Below, piece by piece: positions 1 through 5,000 of a DNA stretch of 8,885 nt; position 1 is the stretch's first letter, and each line of letters opens with the position of its first letter. The DNA comes from Candidatus Cloacimonadota bacterium (GTDB lineage: Bacteria > Cloacimonadota > Cloacimonadia > Cloacimonadales > WRIO01), in assembly GCA_023230175.1 (NCBI GenBank), contig JALNXV010000129.1, positions 1 through 8,885 on the forward strand, written 5' to 3'. The translations under genes were made by a program, and so were the position numbers. The notes under the pieces were generated by a model. That model saw only the letters and a program-made list of their open reading frames with translations. It made no database searches and was not told the origin of the DNA.

Positions 1-60
1 CGTTGGAAAACAGAAGAATCCTGGATCCGCCTTCAGGAAAGAGATTCAATGAATAATTAT

Positions 61-207
61 TCACAATTCATGAATCTTTATTCCGTCGCTTTTGAGTTTT
101 GAAAAAACCTCTATTGTCTTGCTGAGCTTCAGTACCGCAACACCACACGGAAGATTGCAGAATACATCTCTCAGCTTCTCAAGTTCGCAGGATTCGATTT
201 CTTTCAT
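61..207 (-). CDS. Short hypothetical ORF, PAS-like N-terminal fragment
   Basis: This is a 48-residue ORF starting at an ATG preceded by AAGGA with 7-nt spacing. A TTG at 246 would lengthen it but has no ribosome binding site. The segment LPCGVAVLKLS (about residues 18-28) resembles the beginning of PAS sensor domains found in GGDEF/EAL proteins, where a 'LPxGV' turn opens the domain, but the reading frame stops before a PAS core could form. It lies 77 bases downstream of the diguanylate cyclase gene on the same strand. It could be a real small protein, or the stump of a truncated signalling gene. I do not recognise a full-length family, and no clear continuation is visible in bases 1-60 in another frame. 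Confidence 0.3.
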   Translation of the reverse strand: MKEIESCELEKLRDVFCNLPCGVAVLKLSKTIEVFSKLKSDGIKIHEL

Positions 208-284
208 TCTGTTTTCCTTTTTCACATTATCATGGAACACAGTCAATTCGGCAAGTGTTTTCTTTACAGCTTATGCAAGTGCAA

Positions 285-1739
285 TCAGATGTACCGCTTT
301 CCACGCCCGTACTGACTGCTTTCATCGCTCTCGTAGTACTTGCGTTTTTCTTGGTACATTCTTCCATCGGCATCCTTCAGAAGATCGGAAAGGTCGCAAT
401 CAGTGCTCTGCCAGGCTTCTCCGATCGAGATGCTTATCTTCTGCTTATTCATGGCAGCCTTCACCGACTGCATCTTCTCGGTGAATTCATTCTCTGGCAT
501 GCCGAATGCCATTATCACAAACTCATCTCCGCCTATGCGGTATCCCATATCCTGAAACACAAGGCTTATCTGCCTTGCAGCATTCTGAATCAAGGCATCA
601 CCGACTTTGTGTCCGAATTCATCATTCACCTGCTTGAGTCCATTGAGATCAAGGAATGCAACCCCAATGCTTTCGATGGTCTTATCCTGATATTTCTCCA
701 CTATCTGGTTGTATTTATTGCGGTTATAGAGCATCGTCAGTGAATCACTGTAGCTGAGAATCTCAAAAGCCTTGCGTTTTTCTTCGATTACTCGTTTGCT
801 CTTCTCAAGCTGGTTCACAGTTAGGAATGTCCAGATGAAGTATAAAATCAGAAGAGCCGCCTCAATGATTCCAATTGGAACAAGCATGCTTTTGAGCTTG
901 ATCAGGCTGGCAAAAGCCACCTGCTCCTGCACGATGATGAGCAGTTCCCAATCAAACGCCCCCACTGGCGTGTAGTACATGAACGATGCCTGCCCGTTCT
1001 TTGCACTCTCATAGGCAATAACTCCAGTCTTTGCTTCCTTGACATCAGAGACAAGATCGACACCCTCATATTCAGCCTGCTTTTCACGCGGCTTCATGCT
1101 GTACATGTTTCCAAGCTTGTCATGCCAGTCGTCCATGATGAAATTGCCGTCACGGCAATCGACGATGCAGCTGAATGCTTCACCTTCATATGCCCTTGTC
1201 TTGAACAGATCAGGCATCGCCTTGCATTCAATAACTCCGACAAGAAGCGCAATCGTCTCGCCTTTCGAAACAACCGGAACAGAATAGCAGACAACCTCAT
1301 TTCCTGTGAGAATATCGGTCATCCGCTGCGACATGAATTCGCCCTTGGCTGCTATTTCATCGAATGAATACTGCGCACTGGCGTCGATGCGCTCTCCGGT
1401 CTGGAGCAGCACAGTATCGTCCGGGTAGTACATATCGATCCGGCTGAAGATGGTCATGCCCTGGAATGCGTTGATATGCTTTGTGATCGCCTCATACGAT
1501 TCAACTCTGTTCTCCTGCACCATCGCATTGGATGCCAGCTTCAGAATCGTGATATTGTCCTTGAAGCGCACGATCACTTCATTGTTGATCGTGTCAGCCG
1601 TATTCTCAAGGACATTCCAGCACTTCTCTTCTTCGCGCTTGAGCATGTCATTGTATGCAGTCAGTGACATCACGACCGTGATCACAATAATCAGGATTGG
1701 GGGAATCATTCGCTTGATGAAATTCCATGCTCTAGACAT
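285..1739 (-). CDS. Membrane-anchored diguanylate cyclase with extracytoplasmic sensor (GGDEF)
   Basis: This 484-residue protein is predicted to make cyclic di-GMP from two GTP at the membrane in response to an external signal. An N-terminal membrane helix (about 11-29) and a second one (about 285-308) bracket a roughly 250-residue extracytoplasmic region with the size and layout of a dCache-type sensor (inference from topology). A short linker rich in E and K (about 310-325) leads to the GGDEF domain (about 328-470): SDSLTMLYNR at 331-340, FLDLNGLKQVNDEFGH around 362-377, catalytic GGDEF at 403-407 and DADGRMYQEK at 456-465. The inhibitory RxxD site is incomplete: the Asp is at 397 but Val stands at 394. 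I chose the ATG at 1739 because GGAGG lies 8 bases upstream and the first helix follows directly; a TTG at 1814 would give a longer but poorly supported form. The effector pathway is not visible here. Confidence 0.93.
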   Translation of the reverse strand: MSRAWNFIKRMIPPILIIVITVVMSLTAYNDMLKREEEKCWNVLENTADTINNEVIVRFKDNITILKLASNAMVQENRVESYEAITKHINAFQGMTIFSRIDMYYPDDTVLLQTGERIDASAQYSFDEIAAKGEFMSQRMTDILTGNEVVCYSVPVVSKGETIALLVGVIECKAMPDLFKTRAYEGEAFSCIVDCRDGNFIMDDWHDKLGNMYSMKPREKQAEYEGVDLVSDVKEAKTGVIAYESAKNGQASFMYYTPVGAFDWELLIIVQEQVAFASLIKLKSMLVPIGIIEAALLILYFIWTFLTVNQLEKSKRVIEEKRKAFEILSYSDSLTMLYNRNKYNQIVEKYQDKTIESIGVAFLDLNGLKQVNDEFGHKVGDALIQNAARQISLVFQDMGYRIGGDEFVIMAFGMPENEFTEKMQSVKAAMNKQKISISIGEAWQSTDCDLSDLLKDADGRMYQEKRKYYESDESSQYGRGKRYI

Positions 1740-1753
1740 CGCTCTATCCTCCA

Positions 1754-1778
1754 GATGGCATGCCATCCCCCTTGGCAT
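1754..1778 (-). repeat. Nested inverted repeats in the diguanylate cyclase leader
   Basis: A perfect 14-bp palindrome, GATGGCATGCCATC, occupies 1754-1767. Its inner ATGCCA (1760-1765 on the plus strand) is also complementary to TGGCAT at 1773-1778. One central segment can therefore pair either with itself and its near side or with the distal side. The element lies between the predicted transcription start (about 1780) and the SD (1748-1752). It could be a dimeric repressor operator or an alternative mRNA fold that affects ribosome access. It is too small to be a c-di-GMP riboswitch. Confidence 0.45.
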
Positions 1779-1786
1779 ACCGTCAC

Positions 1787-1814
1787 ATATTACCACATCC
1801 TGCAGAATGGTCAA
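1787..1814 (-). promoter_or_regulatory. Predicted sigma-70-type promoter of the diguanylate cyclase gene
   Basis: On the minus strand, TTGACC (plus-strand 1809-1814) is separated by 16 bases from TAATAT (1787-1792). Both hexamers are close to consensus. Transcription would begin near 1780 and leave a leader of about 40 bases before the ATG at 1739. The cyclase would thus be transcribed separately from the upstream toxin-antitoxin operon. Confidence 0.6.
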
Positions 1815-1820
1815 ATCAAA

Positions 1821-1852
1821 TTGGCCTGTCAGTTCTTTCTTTTTCAGGCCAA
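1821..1852 (-). terminator. Inverted repeat after the hipA stop, possible terminator
   Basis: TTGGCCTG (1821-1828) and CAGGCCAA (1845-1852) form an 8-bp perfect stem with a 16-base loop, starting four bases beyond the stop codon of the HipA-like gene. In the minus-strand reading the stem is followed by TTTGATTTG, a poor but T-rich tract. A terminator for the toxin-antitoxin transcript is the simplest reading; the long loop and interrupted U tract make it weak. Confidence 0.45.
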
Positions 1853-1855
1853 ACC

Positions 1856-2971
1856 CTAGTTCCTCGCCAGATACTCAGCAAGATCGCCTTCTGTCACCGA
1901 ACGGATTCTATCAATGATTTCTTTCATCTTATTCGCATCAAGATGGAAAGGGATGCAATACGAAAGCATATCATCATCTGTGATGTTCTTTCCTTTTCCA
2001 TTAACCGTAGTTGAACGTTCTCCGAAATACGTATCGGACCGTGTAAGATCGAACGCTGGAGAAAGTTTCCATTTCATTGATGCCTCATCAAAGATGAAAA
2101 GAAAGTTCTTTGCATGATCATCGTTGTTGCGTGCAAGAACGTTGAATGCCATACGGCGGAAGCATTCCTCCATTTCTGCATTTGATCTGGTCAGAATGCT
2201 GACAGACTGAAATACCTGATAATAATCCAGTACCGGATTCCGATGGGAAGTCTCCAGAAGAGCCGCAAGCGACAGCATATGCACTCTTGGATTCCTGTCA
2301 AAACGCAGTGAAGCGAAATAACCTGAGCCCAGCAGTCTGTGCTCAGCCATGCTGATTCCGCACTTCGATGCAGCTTCCGCATAGGAATATTCCATCCTCC
2401 CTACTCCAGGAGGATCATTATGCAGAGGGAACTTAACCATATAGAGGTCATCGTCAATAAGAATATTGACCTTCGGTCTTGCGCCTCCAGACGAACCGCC
2501 CTCTTTTGCATAATCATCAAGCCGAGTCCACTCAAGGCTTGGATCACTCTCAATCTGCCGGATCCGTTCATGCAATTCATCAATCGAAAAAGCAGAAGCA
2601 AAAGGCTTTTCGTTCCAAAGCCGCGGGATGAACGAAAGCAGCCCGAAAGAATCATCAGAAAGCAGCGTCAGCCTTGAAATCGGATTGACGGAAGCAGGAT
2701 CCATTTCCTCTTTTCTCAGCCAGCGATCAAGAATCAGCTTGCCCCATCCATCTGGGAGGCAGTCATCGAACACACCGAACATTCCATCGAAAGGCTCCCT
2801 TTCGCTGAAGAAAACCTTTTCAGACAGCGGCAAGGAAAATGGGCTTATTGAAAACCCGTTTCTGAGCCACTGCGTATCATATTCAAATGCTGTCCGATTG
2901 GTTTGAAAGCATGAGAGGATTCCAACCTTGCGATCACTGCACATTACATCAACGCTTTCTACGCTTCTCAT
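1856..2971 (-). CDS. hipA: HipA-family serine/threonine kinase toxin
   Basis: This 371-residue protein belongs to the HipA kinases, which in characterised cases phosphorylate aminoacyl-tRNA synthetases and induce growth arrest or persistence. The N-terminal subdomain is present (about 1-100; WLRNG at 35-39, SLPLSEKVFF at 46-55, FDDCLPDGWGK at 68-78). The nucleotide loop SSGGARPK spans 160-167, and Ser160 aligns with the regulatory autophosphorylation serine of E. coli HipA (Ser150). The catalytic motif NNDDHAKN is at 282-289 with Asp284 as the likely catalytic base, and LSPAFD at 303-308 supplies the metal-binding Asp308. It is shorter than E. coli HipA (about 440). The ATG at 2971 has GAGGT 8 bases upstream; a TTG two codons earlier is less likely. 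The gene overlaps the antitoxin gene by 23 bases, consistent with translational coupling. The cellular target cannot be told from sequence. Confidence 0.93.
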   Translation of the reverse strand: MRSVESVDVMCSDRKVGILSCFQTNRTAFEYDTQWLRNGFSISPFSLPLSEKVFFSEREPFDGMFGVFDDCLPDGWGKLILDRWLRKEEMDPASVNPISRLTLLSDDSFGLLSFIPRLWNEKPFASAFSIDELHERIRQIESDPSLEWTRLDDYAKEGGSSGGARPKVNILIDDDLYMVKFPLHNDPPGVGRMEYSYAEAASKCGISMAEHRLLGSGYFASLRFDRNPRVHMLSLAALLETSHRNPVLDYYQVFQSVSILTRSNAEMEECFRRMAFNVLARNNDDHAKNFLFIFDEASMKWKLSPAFDLTRSDTYFGERSTTVNGKGKNITDDDMLSYCIPFHLDANKMKEIIDRIRSVTEGDLAEYLARN

Positions 2972-3245
2972 CTTCAATCACCTCTTGAATGCTGCTGTAA
3001 TGCTTTCTCAGAAAGACAGACTTCAATTCATCAACTGAATCAAGCACTATGCACACCGGAACGAAGCTGTCCATCGAGATATCCCCAGTCTGTTCGAACC
3101 GACGATATGACGAAAGGCTCATCCCGCTCTGAAGCGCCAGATCACGTTGGGTAAGCCCCATCTGCTTCCTCCTGACCTTGGCATTCCTGCCGATTGTTTT
3201 CTTGATTTCACCAGGTGGGAGCATAATCAGATTCAGATCTATCAT
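2949..3245 (-). CDS. hipB: HipB-like XRE-family antitoxin and autorepressor
   Basis: This is a 98-residue helix-turn-helix protein. The Cro/C1-type HTH runs from about residue 24 to 58 (RRKQMGLTQRDLALQSGMSLSSYRRFE), with the usual LTQRDLA helix and the GMS turn before the recognition helix. A short tail rich in K and R (DEKRRKR) ends the protein. Its place directly upstream of, and overlapping, a HipA kinase identifies it as the likely antitoxin: it would bind HipA and repress its own operon. I chose the ATG at 3245; the predicted promoter would leave only a few leader bases and no SD is visible. An internal ATG at 3224 would give a protein seven residues shorter and a leader of about 24 bases, also without a good SD. 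The HTH is intact in either case. Confidence 0.88.
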   Translation of the reverse strand: MIDLNLIMLPPGEIKKTIGRNAKVRRKQMGLTQRDLALQSGMSLSSYRRFEQTGDISMDSFVPVCIVLDSVDELKSVFLRKHYSSIQEVIEDEKRRKR

Positions 3246-3254
3246 AATATCTAT

Positions 3255-3295
3255 ATATTAGTATTTTTATAGGTTTTAATCAATAATTATCAATA
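3255..3295 (-). promoter_or_regulatory. hipBA promoter with phased operator-like repeats
   Basis: Reading the minus strand, TTGATT (3278-3283) and TAATAT (3255-3260) are separated by 17 bases, a near-consensus promoter in a strongly AT-rich stretch. TATTGAT occurs twice exactly 10 bases apart (3289-3295 and 3279-3285), that is, on the same helical face, and the second copy overlaps the -35 hexamer. This is a plausible HipB binding region for autorepression, although HipB sites are usually palindromic. The predicted start of transcription is about 3-4 bases from the ATG at 3245, so the mRNA may be almost leaderless. Confidence 0.6.
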
Positions 3296-3326
3296 TTTTA
3301 ATACTTTTCTTCTTCGAATTTCAGTG

Positions 3327-3355
3327 TTGAAAAAGCAGGCCCAAACAGCTATATT
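3327..3355 (+). promoter_or_regulatory. Strong predicted promoter of the SAM riboswitch transcript
   Basis: TTGAAA (3327-3332), a 17-base spacer, and TATATT (3350-3355) make a near-consensus sigma-70-type promoter. Transcription would begin around 3362, about 15 bases before the aptamer. A small hairpin CAGTT/AACTG (3363-3367 with 3372-3376) would form at the very 5' end of the RNA, directly against helix P1. The promoter is divergent from the hipBA promoter, with the -35 elements about 44 bases apart. Confidence 0.75.
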
Positions 3356-3376
3356 GAAAATACAGTTATTCAACTG

Positions 3377-3457
3377 CCTATGAAGAGTGCGCGAGGGACA
3401 CGCCCGTTGACCGCACGACAACCTGCACAAGCAAGGTGCCAAAGCGTGACCGATAGG
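3377..3457 (+). ncRNA. SAM-I-type riboswitch aptamer lacking helix P4
   Basis: The RNA folds as the SAM-I core. P1 pairs CCTAT (3377-3381) with ATAGG (3453-3457). P2a pairs GTGCG (3387-3391) with CGCAC (3412-3416). The kink-turn GA/TGA signature lies at 3393-3394 and 3408-3410. P2b pairs GGG (3395-3397) with CCC (3403-3405). P3 is CCTGC-ACAA-GCAAGG (3422-3436). Loop 2 CACGC (3399-3403) is perfectly complementary to GCGTG (3444-3448), reproducing the SAM-I pseudoknot with different bases. The positions matching the known SAM contacts are all kept: the AT/AT pairs of P1, G3385 in AAGAG, CAA at 3419-3421, and TG at 3437-3438. Only ACCG separates the pseudoknot from P1, so P4 is absent, as in SAM-IV and SAM-I/IV types. 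The expected ligand is S-adenosylmethionine and the switch is expected to turn expression off. Confidence 0.92.
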
Positions 3458-3490
3458 AACCTCTTCTTGAAATCCTGTCGGACCGATAGG
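3448..3490 (+). repeat. 10-nt direct repeat that forms the riboswitch antiterminator
   Basis: GACCGATAGG occurs at 3448-3457 (the 3' strand of P1) and again at 3481-3490 (the terminator 3' arm). Between them lies CCTGTCGG (3474-3481), which pairs over 8 bp (with one G-U) with CCGATAGG at 3450-3457. This antiterminator consumes both P1 and the terminator 5' arm. The repeat exists because both copies compete for the same partner strand. Confidence 0.8.
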
Positions 3491-3499
3491 TCTCTTTTT
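3474..3499 (+). terminator. SAM riboswitch intrinsic terminator
   Basis: CCTGTC (3474-3479) pairs with GATAGG (3485-3490), 6 bp with one G-U and a GGACC loop, followed by TCTCTTTTT (3491-3499). It can form only when the P1 3' strand is held in the SAM-bound aptamer. A smaller alternative, GACC-GATA-GGTC (3481-3492), uses the same region. The stem is short, so termination may be partial. Confidence 0.7.
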
Positions 3500-3525
3500 G
3501 CCTCTTCATCAGCAGTGAAGGAGGC
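3500..3525 (+). promoter_or_regulatory. Hairpin covering the ribosome binding site
   Basis: GCCTC-TTC (3500-3507) pairs with GAA-G-GAGGC (3517-3525), 8 bp with a single bulged G3520 and a 9-base loop. The downstream arm contains the GGAGG Shine-Dalgarno of the gene starting at 3530, so read-through mRNA would have its binding site masked. CTCTTC (3502-3507) is also complementary to GAAGAG (3382-3387) in the aptamer, which could free the SD when the aptamer is unfolded (inference). Confidence 0.6.
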
Positions 3526-3529
3526 TCCT

Positions 3530-4291
3530 ATGGACGCAATTTCCCATTTCTCAGACCCGCGCCCCGTAGTGGTGCACATTCCGCACTCTTCAGTATTCAT
3601 CCCAGAAGAGTCACTTGAAAGCTACAGCAGGGAACTGATTCCTAAAGAGCTTTCTCTTATGACAGATCTTTTCTGCAACGAAATCTTCGATATAGGATTC
3701 ACTTCCGAAGTGTTTCTGCAAAGCCGCCTGTTCTGCGATGTAGAGCGTTTTCGAAGCGACGAAGACGAAGAGATGTCCGCTCTCGGAATGGGTGTCTGCT
3801 ACACTCTCACCTCTGACGGCAAAACTTTGCGCCGCCTCAGGAGCGATGAGAAAGAAGCAATCCTATGCGATGATTACGATACACATCACAAAATTCTTGA
3901 ATCACTGGTCCGAAGCAAGCTCGAATCCCATCATTCATGCCTGATAATTGACGGCCATTCTTTTTCAAATGTTCCTCTTGCACACGAGAGAGACCAGAAC
4001 CCGAGCCGACCGGACATCTGCCTTGGAACAGACAGCTGCCACACTCCGCCCTCTCTTGCAGAGCACTTCAGGACTGCTTTTGAAAACTCAGGCTTGAAAG
4101 TCAAGTTCAATTCACCTTTCGCAGGAACGATGGTGCCTGTCAGATACTACCATAGAAACAGTGATGTATTCTCGATAATGATAGAGATCAACCGCTGCTT
4201 GTATTTGCATAGCGATGGTACAAAGGACCAGTCTTCAATCAAATTCCTCAACAAACTTATAAGAGAGGCTACTGAATCAGCACTGATCTAG
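3530..4291 (+). CDS. N-formylglutamate amidohydrolase-family hydrolase under SAM control
   Basis: This 253-residue cytoplasmic protein is of the FGase/HutG family, zinc-dependent amidases that release formate (or another acyl group) from N-acyl amino acids. Family motifs appear in order: HIPHSSVFIPE (16-26), LFCDVERFRSDEDEE (67-81), the metal-ligand motif DGHSF (141-145), PDICLGTD (161-168), FNSPFAGTMVPVRYY (193-207) and MIEINRCLYL (217-226). The ATG at 3530 is preceded by AAGGAGG with 5-nt spacing; the longer upstream frame from 3380 runs through the riboswitch and is not translated. The gene is alone in its transcript, and its last 23 bases overlap the end of the convergent GDPD-like gene. 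Histidine degradation, the classical role, would not call for SAM repression. An N-formyl or N-acyl methionine or cysteine derivative is a better guess, but that is inference from the riboswitch alone. Confidence 0.88.
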   Translation: MDAISHFSDPRPVVVHIPHSSVFIPEESLESYSRELIPKELSLMTDLFCNEIFDIGFTSEVFLQSRLFCDVERFRSDEDEEMSALGMGVCYTLTSDGKTLRRLRSDEKEAILCDDYDTHHKILESLVRSKLESHHSCLIIDGHSFSNVPLAHERDQNPSRPDICLGTDSCHTPPSLAEHFRTAFENSGLKVKFNSPFAGTMVPVRYYHRNSDVFSIMIEINRCLYLHSDGTKDQSSIKFLNKLIREATESALI

Positions 4292-5000
4292 CCCACGGAA
4301 TATCATTGATCAAGATGCCATCACTTCCGAGAGCTTTCCAATCAAGCAGATTCTCAGCACAGGTAAGTCCGACTCCAGAAGAAGTGTTCTTGCCTGCCAT
4401 GATCCACACCTTCTTGCCAAACTGATGAATCAAATCGATTCTCTGAGCCGTGACCCAGTCTTCCCAAAGCCTGATGAAATCAGCATCGCTTTGCAGAAAC
4501 CCGTCCATATCTTCTATCTCAGGCATGAATGCCAGAACTGGGATATCAGAATTTCTCTTTACGATTGCGACATCTCCTTCATCAAGCACCCCGATCACGC
4601 ACCTATGCTCGAAACCCGCAGCTTTGAGACGGGCAGCAAAATCGGCAAGAAGAATGCCTGAAAACTTGCAATGAAAGAGAATCGGAGCCACGCCAGACTG
4701 AAGGACATCATCAAGAGAATGAGACGGATATGATCTGTCACCGACTTGGCGCAGTGACATGAAATGCTCAAATGTCATATCCGAGACAAGCGTATCCTCA
4801 CCGAACATACGCTTTACACTCAGGTCATGGCAGATCACAGGAATTCTGTCCTTCGTATACTGAATGTCCATCTCCACCATGTCGGCACCATCTTCAATGG
4901 CATTGCGGGCAGAGGCAATGCTCTGTTCAGGAAACTTGCCAGGGCCGCATCGATGGGCTATAAGCATGAACTGTGTGAAATCATCCTTGTTTTTTTCCAT
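4269..5000 (-). CDS. Glycerophosphodiester phosphodiesterase-family protein
   Basis: This 243-residue TIM-barrel protein would hydrolyse glycerophosphodiesters (or a related phosphodiester) to glycerol-3-phosphate and an alcohol. GDPD signatures: IAHRCGPGKFPEQS (14-27) with catalytic His16-Arg17 and Glu25, GADMVEMDIQYTKD (38-51) with metal ligands Glu43 and Asp45, HD at 58-59 with catalytic His58, and GSDGILINDIP (225-235). The usual third metal ligand, Glu in an 'E-x-K' strand, is replaced by His110 in HCK (110-112). No signal peptide is present, so it should be cytoplasmic, unlike periplasmic GlpQ. The ATG at 5000 shares its first base with the upstream stop (TGATG), implying translational coupling; a GGAG lies about 16 bases upstream. 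A GTG at 5033 would extend it by 11 residues without an SD. It is the last gene of the minus-strand operon. Confidence 0.88.
   Translation of the reverse strand: MEKNKDDFTQFMLIAHRCGPGKFPEQSIASARNAIEDGADMVEMDIQYTKDRIPVICHDLSVKRMFGEDTLVSDMTFEHFMSLRQVGDRSYPSHSLDDVLQSGVAPILFHCKFSGILLADFAARLKAAGFEHRCVIGVLDEGDVAIVKRNSDIPVLAFMPEIEDMDGFLQSDADFIRLWEDWVTAQRIDLIHQFGKKVWIMAGKNTSSGVGLTCAENLLDWKALGSDGILINDIPWARSVLIQ

Noticed and set aside
255..743. Plus-strand ORFs opposite the diguanylate cyclase gene
   Set aside because: They lie antisense to the conserved GGDEF domain, have no SD or domain, and are explained by the codon bias of the real gene.
1740..1814. Longer form of the diguanylate cyclase from a TTG at 1814
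   Set aside because: It would include the promoter and SD region as coding sequence. The ATG at 1739 has GGAGG and is directly followed by the membrane helix.
1740..1820. c-di-GMP riboswitch upstream of the diguanylate cyclase
   Set aside because: The leader is only about 40 bases and lacks the conserved GEMM-type core; only short palindromes are present.
1856..3245. Tripartite HipBST-type toxin system
   Set aside because: The HipA-like protein contains its own N-terminal subdomain, and there is no separate small HipS-like gene between the two ORFs.
3380..3529. Fifty-codon N-terminal extension of the FGase-family gene
   Set aside because: It reads through the riboswitch aptamer, terminator and SD hairpin; the ATG at 3530 has AAGGAGG just upstream and family homology starts right after it.
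4292..5000. Plus-strand ORFs opposite the GDPD-like gene
   Set aside because: Short frames without SD or domains, antisense to a recognisable GDPD barrel.
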